DNA of 64,000 nt from Pandoraea anapnoica (GCF_902459765.1 NZ_CABPSP010000001.1:62001-126000); one strand, 5' to 3'. Counted from the stretch's first letter, positions 18,929 to 28,268 are shown. The notes: generated by a model from the sequence alone, not told the origin. Translations and numbers: made by a program.

Positions 18929-19915
18929 ATGAACCAACCTCGTCTCGTCGCGTTTCTTCTCGTGCCGCCGTTCGTTCTGCTGGATCTGGCGGGGCCGCTC
19001 GATGCGTTTCACGCCGTCATCCGCAACTTAACGGAGCAGGGGCAGGACGCGCCCTACAAGACCGTGGTCGTGTCGGAGCATGGCGGTCCGGTGGAGACGG
19101 GGTCGGGCATTACGCTGCACACGGAGCCGATGCGGGCGCTGGATACGATGCAAGTCGACACGCTGATCGCAGTGGGCGGCGCGGTCGCGCATCGTCCGGC
19201 GGTGCCGGGGCCGGTGGGTGACTGGTTGCGCGATTACGCACCGCGCGTGAGGCGCGTGTGTTCGGTGTGCGTGGGCGCATTCGTGCTCGCTTCGGCAGGG
19301 TTGCTCAATGGGCGTCGCGCGACGACGCATTGGCTGGATACGGCGATGTTGCAGGCGTGCTATCCGGAGGTGCTGGTCGAGTCCGATCCGATTTATGTGC
19401 GTGAGGATCCGGTGTGGACGTCGGCCGGGATCACAGCGGGCATCGATCTTGGGCTGGCGTTGATCGAAGACGATTGCGGCGTGGATGTCGCGTTACAGGC
19501 GGCGCGTCGGCTGGTGGTGTTTCTCAAGCGCGCAGGCGGACAGTCGCAGTTCAGTCCGCCGTTGCAGGAGCAGGTCGCGGCGGGTGCACCGTTCGGCGAT
19601 CTGCATGCGTGGATGTCCGAGCGGCTGGACGGCGATCTGTCGGTGATGCGGCTGGCGGAGCAGGCGAACATGAGTCCGAGAACGTTCGCGCGCAGCTATC
19701 TCGCGCGTACGGGGTCGACACCGGCAAAGGCGGTGGAACGTATGCGTCTGGAGGCGGCGCGCTTCGCATTGCTCGATTCGGACGCGTCGCTCAAACGCAT
19801 CGCCGCGCGCGTCGGTTTCGGCGACGAGCAGAACTTGCGCCGCGCGTTTCAACGTCAGTACGGCGTGACGCCGGTGGCGTATCGGGAACGGTTTGGGGTG
19901 GGGTGTGAGGCCTAG
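18929..19915 (+). CDS. GlxA-family transcriptional regulator (DJ-1/PfpI plus AraC HTH)
   Basis: 328 residues. The first ~200 form a DJ-1/PfpI class-I amidotransferase-like domain (FLLVPPFVLLDLAGPLDAF; VCSVCVGAFVLASAGLLNGRRATTHW, with a Cys at the nucleophile elbow; DPIYVREDPVWTSAGITAGIDLGLALIEDD). The last ~110 form a double AraC-type helix-turn-helix (DLSVMRLAEQANMSPRTFARSYL; RIAARVGFGDEQNLRRAFQRQYGVTPVAYRERF). ATG at 18929 is in-frame and gives the usual N-terminus. It probably controls the MFS gene upstream; the ligand is unknown. Confidence 0.92.
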   Translation: MNQPRLVAFLLVPPFVLLDLAGPLDAFHAVIRNLTEQGQDAPYKTVVVSEHGGPVETGSGITLHTEPMRALDTMQVDTLIAVGGAVAHRPAVPGPVGDWLRDYAPRVRRVCSVCVGAFVLASAGLLNGRRATTHWLDTAMLQACYPEVLVESDPIYVREDPVWTSAGITAGIDLGLALIEDDCGVDVALQAARRLVVFLKRAGGQSQFSPPLQEQVAAGAPFGDLHAWMSERLDGDLSVMRLAEQANMSPRTFARSYLARTGSTPAKAVERMRLEAARFALLDSDASLKRIAARVGFGDEQNLRRAFQRQYGVTPVAYRERFGVGCEA

Positions 19916-19946
19916 GGACTCGAGGATCATCGGCCGAATGTGACCG

Positions 19947-19965
19947 TTGGCGCTTCAGTCGCCAA
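19947..19965 (+). terminator. Weak hairpin after the GlxA-type gene
   Basis: TTGGCG-CTTCAGT-CGCCAA forms a 6-bp stem 31 bp after the stop codon, followed by TTGCAGG. The stem is short and there is no T-run, so this is only a possible terminator. Confidence 0.35.
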
Positions 19966-20063
19966 TTGCAGGAGCAATTTCGGAATCATCCGATTTCGGA
20001 ATGCCGAAGGCTCGTTGATACTTCACAGATCGTGAATATCACCTCGCCGGATTCGCCGCTTTC

Positions 20064-21014
20064 ATGCCTGCCAAGCAACTCGCACAATTCGTTTTCTCTT
20101 CACTTCTTTCGCTGATATGCTCGCTGCCGCAATTCGCTTACGCTAGTTCAGCGCGGTGCAGTGATATGTGGCCGATCGTTAGGCCCGTGTTTGCGTCAAC
20201 GATTCAGTACGGCAACGCGGAGCGAAAGAGCGATCCGTTCATTACGGTATCGATCAATAATCAGCCAGCTCGGATGCTACTCGATTCGGGGTCGAATCGT
20301 CATGTCATTTGGGATCCACGCTTCGTCTCCAAAGGAGCCGCGCCTAACACTGGTAGCCATGTCCTGAACGCAATCGCGTCCTCTGCGCCTGCACGTCAAC
20401 GCGTTATCGAGTTGGAGGATGATGAGCGGCGCAGCACGGTCCAGACGATCTACGAAATTGATGAGACGCCTTTGATGGCAGAGGGCTTCTCGGGGATTAT
20501 CAGTCCACAGTACCTGGCCGGTGGCCACGTGTCGGTAATGAACTTCAAGGACGATTGCTTTTTTGTTGGCAGACGCTTCGAGCCGGAGGTCCTTGGGAAG
20601 ATTCGAGTTGACGACGGAAGCGCTTTACCCAATATCCATCACGTGATGGCGATTCCTGTGGGATTTAAGGCCGCGCGCATCCCCATGCTTGTCGATTCGG
20701 GCGCATACGCGACAACGCTACCGCTATCGATGATCAGCGGCGAAGCGGTCGGCGAGGCTCGACGCAGATCTGTCGATTTGTTGGGGCGCGAGATCGAAAG
20801 CGACGGTCGCCTGCGACTCGTTGACCTGACGATTAATGGGCAACTGATCTCGCGGCATCCGGTTGCATCGCAAGATGTTCCGCGACAAGGTGGCGTAGCC
20901 AGCCTTGGCGCCATTGGCATGGCTGTCCTAAAGAACCGCATCGTGTTTTACGACAACGAGCGTCATCGATTTGCCTTGCTGGTTCCGTGGGCGAAAGCGG
21001 ACACAGAGCGTTAG
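20064..21014 (+). CDS. Secreted protein with two retropepsin-like (DSG) domains
   Basis: 316 residues with a hydrophobic signal segment (FSSLLSLICSLPQFAYA). Two aspartic-protease-like halves follow. The first has MLLDSGSN (Asp74) and ends GIISPQYL...VMNFKDDCFFV; the second has MLVDSGAYATTLP (Asp211) and ends SLGAIGMAVLKNRIVFYDNERHRFALL. The D-S-G plus terminal hydrophobic-G-h-D-h pattern is that of retroviral-type aspartyl proteases, here duplicated in one chain, so a bilobal pepsin-like arrangement in the periplasm is inferred. Base composition is lower than in neighbours: 29 G/C in the 60 bases 20221-20280. No family name is certain. Confidence 0.72.
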   Translation: MPAKQLAQFVFSSLLSLICSLPQFAYASSARCSDMWPIVRPVFASTIQYGNAERKSDPFITVSINNQPARMLLDSGSNRHVIWDPRFVSKGAAPNTGSHVLNAIASSAPARQRVIELEDDERRSTVQTIYEIDETPLMAEGFSGIISPQYLAGGHVSVMNFKDDCFFVGRRFEPEVLGKIRVDDGSALPNIHHVMAIPVGFKAARIPMLVDSGAYATTLPLSMISGEAVGEARRRSVDLLGREIESDGRLRLVDLTINGQLISRHPVASQDVPRQGGVASLGAIGMAVLKNRIVFYDNERHRFALLVPWAKADTER

Positions 21015-21018
21015 TAAA

Positions 21019-22467
21019 TCAAGCCGCCAACTTCCCCGCTGCAGCCTTATCCAGAAATCGGAACAGACGCGCATCGTCCGAGTACGCGACGTTGAAGCGG
21101 AACCAGTGGCAGGGTTCGTTGTGGGCGAGGAAGAACTCACCCGGGGCGAGCATGATGCTCTCCAGGAGTGCCGCTTCTGCCAGTTCGCGGGCGGGTTGCG
21201 TCGCATCCGGCAAGCTGCCGCACACGAACATGCCGCCTTCCGGCTGCGCGAGCAGCGTCACGCCGTGCGATTGCAACTGGGTGATGAGACGGGCACGTGA
21301 GCGCGTCAGTCGATCCGACAGACGTTCGATGTGCTTGCGGTGGCGTCCCTCGGTGAGAATCGCGTGCACGATACGTTCGTTGATCTCCGACGACGTAAGG
21401 CCCGCTACCATCTTGCTGCGCGCGATCTCGTGCGCCAGATCGCGCGAACACGCCAGATACCCCACCCGCACCGACGGCGAGATCGTCTTCGAAAAGCTGG
21501 AGACGTAGATCACACGCGACAAGCCGTCCATCGCCGCCAACGACGGTGTGCCCGCCGGGGCAAGCTCGCGATAGATGTCGTCTTCGACGATCCAGAAGCC
21601 ATGCTGCTCGGCGTACTGCAAGATGCGATGCGCCGATGCCGGTGTGAGCGACGTGCCCAACGGGTTTTGCAACGCCGGATTCACGAACAGCGCGCGCGGA
21701 CGATGCGTCTGCGCCGCCTGCTCCAGCGCCGCGAGGTCCAGCCCGGCTTCGGTGCGGGGGATGCCCACGACGTTCAGTCCCGCCAGACGCAACACCGCCA
21801 GCAGATTGCAATACGCCGGGGCTTCGACCAGCACTGTGTCGCCCGGCTTGAGCAACGTGCGCACCACAAGATCCAGTGCCTGCGTGGCACCGTGCGTGAG
21901 CACGATCTGCTCGGGCGGCGCGTCGATGGACAACTCCCCAAGGCGGCGCGCGAGCCACTGACGCAACGGTCCATAACCGTGCGGATGCCCATAGTGCGCA
22001 AAATGCGCGCCCGGTCCCTTCGACAGCGAACGCAGCGCGCCATGCAGACCGTCCTCGTCGAGCCAACTGTCGGGGAGCCAACCGCAGCCGCTTTTCACCG
22101 CAATGGAATCGTCCGCAAAGATCTCCGAGAGCAACCAGGCGTTGGTGACTTCGCTCGCGGCGGCCCCCATCGACAGACTCCCGCCGGGGTTGGCCGAACC
22201 GGCCTCGCGCGCGTCCGCTGCCCCCGCCACGAAGAACCCCGCACCGCGCCGGGCCACGAGCGTGCCGTGCGCGACGAGACGGTCATACGCCTCCACCACC
22301 GTGAATGTGCTGATGCCGTGCGCCTTCGCCAGTGACCGGATCGACGGCATGCGCATGCCCGCGTGCAACGTCTGACGCTGCAACGCTCGCTCGACCTCCC
22401 GCACGATCTGGTCGACGAGGGCTTCGGGTTGCGCGCGGTTCAGGGTAAAGGCGAGCGGCTGGACCAT
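21019..22467 (-). CDS. MocR-type (GntR/aminotransferase) transcriptional regulator
   Basis: 482 residues: a winged-helix GntR domain at about 1-80 (MRMPSIRSLAKAHGISTFTVVEAYDRLVAHG) fused to a class-I aminotransferase fold with PLP lysine Lys327 (SSFSKTISPSVRVGYLA) and the VEDDIYREL segment. MocR proteins use PLP and an amino-acid effector to switch transcription. It is divergent from a beta-alanine-type transaminase and mmsA across a 329-bp region with repeated CTGTAC/ATACAG half-sites, so it probably regulates them and itself. Confidence 0.93.
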   Translation of the reverse strand: MVQPLAFTLNRAQPEALVDQIVREVERALQRQTLHAGMRMPSIRSLAKAHGISTFTVVEAYDRLVAHGTLVARRGAGFFVAGAADAREAGSANPGGSLSMGAAASEVTNAWLLSEIFADDSIAVKSGCGWLPDSWLDEDGLHGALRSLSKGPGAHFAHYGHPHGYGPLRQWLARRLGELSIDAPPEQIVLTHGATQALDLVVRTLLKPGDTVLVEAPAYCNLLAVLRLAGLNVVGIPRTEAGLDLAALEQAAQTHRPRALFVNPALQNPLGTSLTPASAHRILQYAEQHGFWIVEDDIYRELAPAGTPSLAAMDGLSRVIYVSSFSKTISPSVRVGYLACSRDLAHEIARSKMVAGLTSSEINERIVHAILTEGRHRKHIERLSDRLTRSRARLITQLQSHGVTLLAQPEGGMFVCGSLPDATQPARELAEAALLESIMLAPGEFFLAHNEPCHWFRFNVAYSDDARLFRFLDKAAAGKLAA

Positions 22468-22796
22468 GGTGGGACGAAAGTGCTGATAAGGATGGCGGGC
22501 AAGTGCGCGAAATAGTCACGCGATCGAACACTCAACCTGCGGTGTACGGGTAAATCCCGAGCGGCATGACATCCGGCCCCGGCCCACGTGGCACGGGGCG
22601 GGCGGGTGTCTGCTCCATCGGCTGTTGCCAATACAGTTGAGGCAATTGACCGATACAGAATAACCATTTTACGGGTGACTGTACATGTCTGTACCGGTTC
22701 ACCTCTCGTAGCATCCATCCCATCCACCCGTGGAGCGGCTTCGCGTCGCCAACCCGGGACCTCCTGACCGTGACATGCCCCTGGGGAGACCTCGCG
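22468..22796. promoter_or_regulatory. Divergent control region with MocR-like half-site array
   Basis: No gene is seen here. Four related half-sites lie within 64 bp: ATACAG at 22631 and 22653 (22 bp apart, two turns) and CTGTAC at 22679 and 22689 (10 bp apart, one turn). The last two are a direct repeat, and they run opposite to the first pair. Direct repeats on one helix face are the usual operator form for MocR/GabR regulators. GGGGAGA at 22783-22789 is the ribosome site for the transaminase. Confidence 0.6.
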
Positions 22797-24125
22797 ATGA
22801 ACATGAAAGACCTGAATCTCGATATGACGGCGTTCTGGATGCCGTTCACCAACAACCGTCAGTTCAAAAGCTCGCCGCGCCTGTTGGTCAAGGCCGAAGG
22901 CATGCACTACACGTCGTCGGACAATCGTCAGATTCTCGACGGCACCGCCGGTCTCTGGTGCGTGAACGCCGGGCACTGCCGCACCGAGATCGTCGAAGCG
23001 ATCCGTCAGCAGGCCGGTGAGATGGACTTCGCACCGACGTTCCAGATGGGGCATCCGAAAGCGTTCGAAGCGGCCGCCAAGATCGCCGAGATCACCCCGC
23101 AGGGCCTCGACCGCGTGTTCTTCACGAACTCGGGGTCGGAGTCGGTCGACACCGCACTCAAGATCGCGCTCGCCTATCATCGCGCGCGCGGCGAAGGCCA
23201 GCGTACGCGCCTCATCGGTCGTGAGCGCGGCTATCACGGCGTGGGCTTCGGCGGCATCTCGGTCGGCGGCATTTCGCCGAACCGCAAGGCGTATTCCGGC
23301 CAGTTGCTGCCTGCCGTCGACCATCTCCCGCACACGCTCAACATCAAGGAAGCTGCCTTCACCAAGGGACAGCCCACGTGGGGTGCGCATCTGGCCGACG
23401 AACTGGAGCGCATCGTCACGCTGCACGACGCGTCAACCATCGCCGCCGTGATCGTCGAGCCGCTGGCGGGGTCCACCGGCGTGCTGGTGCCGCCGCAAGG
23501 CTATCTGCAAAAGCTGCGCGAGATCTGCGACAAACACGGCATCCTGCTGATTTTCGACGAAGTCATCACCGGCCTTGGTCGCCTCGGCAAGCCGTTCGCA
23601 GCGCAGTACTTCGGTGTGACGCCGGACATCATCACGATGGCCAAGGGCGTGAACAATGCCGCCGTGCCGATGGGGGCCGTCGCTGTGAAGACGTCCGTGC
23701 ACGACACCATCGTCGACGCCGGTAACACGGGTGCCATCGAGTTCTTCCACGGCTACACGTACTCGGGGCACCCGCTGGCGGCCGCCGCTGCCTGCGCTGC
23801 GCTCGACGTCTACAAAAACGACGGCCTGTTCGAGCGTGCCGCCAAGCTCGCCCCGCACTTCGAAAAGTCGATCCACGGTTTGCGCGACCTGCCGAACGTC
23901 GTCGACATTCGCAACCTCGGCATGGTCGGCGGCATCGAGCTGTCGACGCGCGACGGCAAGCCCGGCGCACGTGCGCACGAGATCTTCGTCAAGTGCTTCG
24001 AGAAGGGCGCGCTGATCCGTTACACCGGCGACATTCTCGCGTTCTCGCCGCCGCTCATCATCAGCGAAGCGCAGATCGACGAGTTGTTCGGCATCGTCGC
24101 GGAAGCGATCCGCGAGACGGCGTAA
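22797..24125 (+). CDS. bauA: Omega-amino acid (beta-alanine)--pyruvate transaminase
   Basis: 442-residue class-III PLP aminotransferase. Catalytic Lys283 lies in ITMAKGVNNAAVPMGAV and Asp254 in LIFDEVITGLGR; MPFTNNRQFK, WCVNAGHCR, FTNSGSESVDTALK and RERGYHGVGFGG are typical of beta-alanine:pyruvate transaminases. It should convert beta-alanine and pyruvate to malonate semialdehyde and alanine. ATG at 22797 follows GGGGAGA by 7 bases. It is 62 bp upstream of mmsA, which takes the product. The beta-alanine assignment rests on context and motif memory; related omega-amino acids are possible. Confidence 0.88.
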   Translation: MNMKDLNLDMTAFWMPFTNNRQFKSSPRLLVKAEGMHYTSSDNRQILDGTAGLWCVNAGHCRTEIVEAIRQQAGEMDFAPTFQMGHPKAFEAAAKIAEITPQGLDRVFFTNSGSESVDTALKIALAYHRARGEGQRTRLIGRERGYHGVGFGGISVGGISPNRKAYSGQLLPAVDHLPHTLNIKEAAFTKGQPTWGAHLADELERIVTLHDASTIAAVIVEPLAGSTGVLVPPQGYLQKLREICDKHGILLIFDEVITGLGRLGKPFAAQYFGVTPDIITMAKGVNNAAVPMGAVAVKTSVHDTIVDAGNTGAIEFFHGYTYSGHPLAAAAACAALDVYKNDGLFERAAKLAPHFEKSIHGLRDLPNVVDIRNLGMVGGIELSTRDGKPGARAHEIFVKCFEKGALIRYTGDILAFSPPLIISEAQIDELFGIVAEAIRETA

Positions 24126-24187
24126 GGCAACACCCGCGCGACACCCGTCAGCACAAACGAATTCACGCAGGATTTACGGAAATCGAC

Positions 24188-25714
24188 ATGAACCAACGAG
24201 TCAGCACCGAACGTATCGAGCATTGGATTGGCGGCGCAAGCGTCGCGTCGGGCGAAGCCGAACTGCGCTTTGGCGAAGTGACGAACCCGGCCACCGGCGA
24301 AGTGATTCGCCAGGTGGCGCTGGGCGGTGCGAAGGATGTCGCTGCGGCAGTCGCCGCCGCGCGTGCCGCGCTGCCGGGCTGGCGCGCCACGCCGCCGATG
24401 AAGCGCGCTCGCGTGATGATGAAGTACCGCGAACTGCTTGAGACGAACCGCGAAGCCCTCGTGCAACTGATCACGCAGGAACACGGCAAGACGCTCGACG
24501 ACGCCCGTGGCGAGGTCACGCGCGGCATCGAAGTGGTCGAGTTCGCCATCGGTATCCCGCATCTGCTCAAGGGCGAGATCGCGCCGCAGGTCGGCACCGG
24601 CGTCGACACGTACTCGATCCATCAGCCGGTGGGTGTCTGCGCGGGCATCACCCCGTTCAACTTCCCGGCCATGGTGCCGCTGTGGATGTTCCCGATGGCC
24701 GTAGCGTGCGGCAACACGTTCGTGCTCAAGCCGTCGGAGAAGGTACCGTCGGCGGCGCTGCTGCTGGTGCGTCTGGCTAAGGACGCCGGTCTGCCCGATG
24801 GCGTGCTGAACGTAGTGAACGGCGATAAGGCAGCCGTCGATGCGCTGCTCACGCACCCGGACGTGAACGCGGTGTCGTTCGTCGGCTCCACGCCGATTGC
24901 GCAGTACATCTACAGCACGGCGTCGGCGCACGGCAAGCGCGTGCAGGCGCTCGGCGGCGCGAAGAACCACGGCGTGGTGATGCCGGATGCCGATCTCGAT
25001 TTCACCGTCGACGCACTGATCGGCGCCGCTTACGGTTCGGCCGGTGAGCGTTGCATGGCGATCTCGGTGGCCGTCGCAGTGGGCGACGTGGCCGACCAAC
25101 TGGTGGCCCGTCTCGCGCAAGCCGCGAAGGCGCTGCCGGTCGGCGATGGCACCGACCCCGTCGCGCAAATGGGACCGCTCATCACGCGTGTGCATTGCGA
25201 TAAGGTGAAGGGCTTCGTCGATGCCGGTGTGGACGAAGGCGCGAAGCTCGTGGTGGACGGTCGTGGCCTGAAGGTCGCTCAGCGCGACGACGGCTTCTTC
25301 ATCGGTCCGTGCCTGTTCGATAACGTCACGCCGGAAATGTCGATCTATCGCAACGAGATCTTCGGTCCGGTGCTGTCGGTCGTGCGTGTGAACACGCTGG
25401 AAGAGGCGATTGCGCTCATCAACCGCAATCCGTATGCGAACGGCACGGCGGTGTTTACGACATCGGGCGGTGCTGCGCGTCGCTTCGAAGACGAAATCGA
25501 AGTCGGCATGGTCGGCGTGAACGTGCCGATCCCGGTGCCGGTCTCGTACTTCTCGTTCGGTGGCTGGCGCAATTCGCTGTTCGGCGATCAGCATATCTAC
25601 GGGCCGGAGTCGGTGCGCTTCTACACGCGCTCGAAGGTGGTCACGCGCCGCTGGTCGGAAGGGCGTCCGGCGAATGCCACGTCGTCGCTCGTCATGCCGA
25701 CGCTCGGTCAGTAA
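24188..25714 (+). CDS. mmsA: CoA-acylating methylmalonate/malonate-semialdehyde dehydrogenase
   Basis: 508-residue aldehyde dehydrogenase. Catalytic Cys289 lies in AAYGSAGERCMAISVAV, a signature of the CoA-acylating MmsA group, with GITPFNFPAMVPLWMFPMA and FVGSTPIAQYIY in the NAD-binding region. It converts malonate semialdehyde to acetyl-CoA and CO2, or methylmalonate semialdehyde to propionyl-CoA. As the second gene of the transaminase operon it probably completes beta-alanine breakdown. A strong terminator follows. Confidence 0.93.
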   Translation: MNQRVSTERIEHWIGGASVASGEAELRFGEVTNPATGEVIRQVALGGAKDVAAAVAAARAALPGWRATPPMKRARVMMKYRELLETNREALVQLITQEHGKTLDDARGEVTRGIEVVEFAIGIPHLLKGEIAPQVGTGVDTYSIHQPVGVCAGITPFNFPAMVPLWMFPMAVACGNTFVLKPSEKVPSAALLLVRLAKDAGLPDGVLNVVNGDKAAVDALLTHPDVNAVSFVGSTPIAQYIYSTASAHGKRVQALGGAKNHGVVMPDADLDFTVDALIGAAYGSAGERCMAISVAVAVGDVADQLVARLAQAAKALPVGDGTDPVAQMGPLITRVHCDKVKGFVDAGVDEGAKLVVDGRGLKVAQRDDGFFIGPCLFDNVTPEMSIYRNEIFGPVLSVVRVNTLEEAIALINRNPYANGTAVFTTSGGAARRFEDEIEVGMVGVNVPIPVPVSYFSFGGWRNSLFGDQHIYGPESVRFYTRSKVVTRRWSEGRPANATSSLVMPTLGQ

Positions 25715-25736
25715 GCTGTCAACTTTAGCGCCATGC

Positions 25737-25777
25737 AAAAACGCCGTCCCGGGATGCCCGGCGACGGCGTTTTTTTC
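25737..25777. terminator. Bidirectional terminator between mmsA and pxpA
   Basis: ACGCCGTC (25741-25748) pairs with GACGGCGT (25763-25770), with an inner CCGGGATGCCCGG. A5 precedes it on the left and T7 follows on the right, so it can terminate both mmsA (plus) and pxpA (minus). Confidence 0.88.
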
Positions 25778-25800
25778 GTCGACGATGATCGTGTGAGGTG

Positions 25801-26544
25801 TCAGCGCACCGGCGCAATTTCGATGCCTTCGTCTAGCAGGAAACTGCGGATGCGCTGTGCGAATTCGAGCGCGTGTTCGCCGTCGCCATGCAGACAGACG
25901 GTCTGCGCATGGATCGGGACGAGCGTGCCGTCGATGGCGCGCACGCGCTGCGCCTGCACCATCATCAGCGTTTGTGCGAGAGCGTCCTCTTCGCGCTCGA
26001 TCAGTGCGCCGGGGGTGCCGCGTTTGACCAGCGAGCCATCCGGGTTGTAGCCACGGTCGGCAAACACTTCCTCGACGGCATGCATGCCGGCCGCGCGCGC
26101 CGCCTTCACGAGTTCGCCACCCGCCAGACCGTAGATGGCGAGATCGGTATCGAAAGCGCGAATCGCTTCGACCAGCGTTTCGGCCAGCGCGGGGTCGCGC
26201 GCCGCCTGATTGTAGAGCGCCCCGTGCGGCTTGACGTGCGTGAGCCAGCCGCCCTGCGCGCGCACCATCGCCGCGAGCGCGCCGATCTGATAGAGCATGC
26301 CCGCGCGGATTTCGTCGAGCGGGAGCTGCATTTCGGTGCGTCCGAAATTCTCGCGGTCGGGGAAGCTGGGGTGTGCGCCGATGGCCACACCGTTCTCCAG
26401 CGCCCAGCGCACCACTTGCTGCATCGTGCCGGCGTCGCCCGCATGCCAGCCGCACGCCACATTGGCCGAGCTGACTAACGCGAGCAGCGCTTCGTCGTAA
26501 TCGCAACCTTCTCCGAGGTCGACGTTCAGGTCGATCTTCATCAT
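25801..26544 (-). CDS. pxpA: 5-oxoprolinase subunit PxpA (LamB/YcsF family)
   Basis: 247 residues beginning [21 protein letters not shown], with [62 protein letters not shown] and [10 protein letters not shown], all hallmarks of the family. With PxpB and PxpC it forms the ATP-dependent prokaryotic 5-oxoprolinase, which opens 5-oxoproline to glutamate. AGGAG lies 5-8 bases before the paired ATG codons. It is last in the operon, 48 bp after pxpC. Confidence 0.95.
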   Translation of the reverse strand: MMKIDLNVDLGEGCDYDEALLALVSSANVACGWHAGDAGTMQQVVRWALENGVAIGAHPSFPDRENFGRTEMQLPLDEIRAGMLYQIGALAAMVRAQGGWLTHVKPHGALYNQAARDPALAETLVEAIRAFDTDLAIYGLAGGELVKAARAAGMHAVEEVFADRGYNPDGSLVKRGTPGALIEREEDALAQTLMMVQAQRVRAIDGTLVPIHAQTVCLHGDGEHALEFAQRIRSFLLDEGIEIAPVR

Positions 26545-26592
26545 GCGTTCTCCTGCGGGGACAGCCTGTCCTGCGTGTTCAAGTCTGCGTAT

Positions 26593-27606
26593 TCAAGTGC
26601 GTTTGCGCGTAATGGCGGCCACCTTCGGCGTACTCAGAATGCCTCGGTCGTGCCACGCGAGTGCGCGTTCGATCTGATCAAGATAGCGCAGTTGCTCGCG
26701 CAGCGCTTCACGCGCCTCTGCGGCAGTGCATTCCGAAAAGTACAGCGTGCTGCCGAGCCGTGCCTGCCCGAGCCGCCAGAGATCGGCCGTGATCACCGTG
26801 CCGATCTTCGGGTAGCCGCCAGTCGTTTGCGCGTCGGCCAGCAGAATGATCGGCTGTCCCGACGGAGGCACCTGAATCACGCCGGGCAACACGCCGTGTG
26901 AGAGCAGGTCGTGCATGCGGTTCTTCTTGCGCGCGAGCGCCTCCGGCCCGGACAGGCGATAACCCATGCGGTTGCTGTTCGGCGTGACCTGCCACGGGTT
27001 CTCCCAGAAGCTTTTGTGCGTGACGGACGTGAAGTCGTCGTACTCCGGACCGGGCAACACGCGCACGCGATGCGCGAGCGGGTCGGACAGCCACAGCGGC
27101 GGGCGCACGCCCAGCGGCTCAGCTTTGCGTGCGGCGGGGCTCGGATGTCCGATGGCGATGCGATCGCCGTCGTGCAGGGCGCGACCCTCGAAGCCGCCGA
27201 AGCCACCGTTCAGATCGGTGCTGCGCGAGCCGAGTGTTTCCGGCACGTCGATGCCACCGGCCACGGCCAGATAGGTTCGCATGCCGAAGCGCGAGGGGCG
27301 CAACGTCAGCGTCTGGCCTTTGGCAACGGGGAAACGCCACCACGACCACACGGGGGCGCCGTCGAGATCGGCGTGGCAGTCCGCGCCGGTCAGCGCGACG
27401 AGGGTGGCCGACGTGAATCGCATCACACACGTCCCCATCGTGATTTCGAGGGTGGCGGTGTTCTGGTCGTTGCCCACGAGCCGGTTGGCGACGGCGCAGG
27501 CGAGCGGGTCGAGGGCGCCGCCGCTGGCGACGCCGAACGCACGCTGGCGGGTTCGGCCCAGGTCCTGAACGGTAGTGAGCAGGCCGGCACGCTGGATGTC
27601 GATCAC
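26593..27606 (-). CDS. pxpC: 5-oxoprolinase subunit PxpC (biotin-dependent carboxylase-like)
   Basis: 337 residues starting at GTG (27606), which overlaps the pxpB TGA by 4 bp (GTGA). Family segments are IDIQRAGLLTTVQDLGR, VGNDQNTATLEITMG, LALTGADC-like VALTGADCHADLDG, YLAVAGGIDVPETLGSRSTDL and SNRMGYRLSGP. It matches the KipA/AHS2 domain over its full length. The GTG start gives the exact conserved N-terminus; no ATG does. Confidence 0.93.
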   Translation of the reverse strand: MIDIQRAGLLTTVQDLGRTRQRAFGVASGGALDPLACAVANRLVGNDQNTATLEITMGTCVMRFTSATLVALTGADCHADLDGAPVWSWWRFPVAKGQTLTLRPSRFGMRTYLAVAGGIDVPETLGSRSTDLNGGFGGFEGRALHDGDRIAIGHPSPAARKAEPLGVRPPLWLSDPLAHRVRVLPGPEYDDFTSVTHKSFWENPWQVTPNSNRMGYRLSGPEALARKKNRMHDLLSHGVLPGVIQVPPSGQPIILLADAQTTGGYPKIGTVITADLWRLGQARLGSTLYFSECTAAEAREALREQLRYLDQIERALAWHDRGILSTPKVAAITRKRT

Positions 27607-28265
27607 AGGTCGAGACTCGCGATAGTGAAGTGCACACGGTCGCCCGGCGCCAGCAGGGCGGGGGGTGTCGCAGCGGGGTCGAACAGGGCGCTGGTGGCGT
27701 GGCCGATGATCTGCCAGCCGCCCGGCGAGTTGAGCGGATAGATACCGGTCTGATTGCCGCCGATGCCGACCGAACCAGCGGGCACGGACAACCGCGGCTC
27801 TGCGCGGCGCGGTGCGGCAATCGAATCGTCCAATCCGCCCAGATAGGCGAAGCCCGGTTGGAAGCCGAGGAAGTAGACGATGTACTCCGGTGCGGTGTGG
27901 CGTTGCACGACCGTCTTCGGTTGCAGGCGCGCGTGTTTGGCGACTTCCGCGAGATCGGGGCCGTGTTGGCCGCCGTAGTGGACGGGAATCTCGATGTCGC
28001 GTCCGACTTCCCCTGCACACGGCTGCGTCTGCCAGGCATCGCGCAACCGATCGCTCAGCACGTCGATATCGGTCGCGAGCGGATCGAAGAGCAGCGTGAG
28101 GTTGTTCATGCCGGGCACGACTTCACGCACGTCGGGCCAGTCGCGGGCCAGCGTCGCCACATGCCAGACTCGGCGCTGCGTGGCGAGATTGGCCGACGTC
28201 GGGCTGGTGCCCGCTTCACACACGAGCGCGCTGTCGCCGAGCGGCAGGATCTTGAGCGTTGTCAT
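27603..28265 (-). CDS. pxpB: 5-oxoprolinase subunit PxpB (KipI/AHS1 family)
   Basis: 220 residues with ILPLGDSALVCEAG at the N-terminus and the AHS1 core VYFLGFQPGFAYLGGLD, then SVGIGGNQTGIYPLNSPGGWQIIGHA. It is a component of the PxpABC 5-oxoprolinase. It begins 3 bases after the stop of the upstream cyclo-ligase gene and overlaps pxpC, so all four genes are likely cotranscribed. Confidence 0.94.
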   Translation of the reverse strand: MTTLKILPLGDSALVCEAGTSPTSANLATQRRVWHVATLARDWPDVREVVPGMNNLTLLFDPLATDIDVLSDRLRDAWQTQPCAGEVGRDIEIPVHYGGQHGPDLAEVAKHARLQPKTVVQRHTAPEYIVYFLGFQPGFAYLGGLDDSIAAPRRAEPRLSVPAGSVGIGGNQTGIYPLNSPGGWQIIGHATSALFDPAATPPALLAPGDRVHFTIASLDL

Positions 28266-28268
28266 GAA

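Noticed and set aside
24020-26506. Very long open frame (over 800 codons) on the minus strand opposite mmsA
   Set aside because: It is antisense to a full-length dehydrogenase, overlaps pxpA in another frame, is arginine-rich and low in hydrophobic structure, and resembles no family. High GC third positions create such frames.
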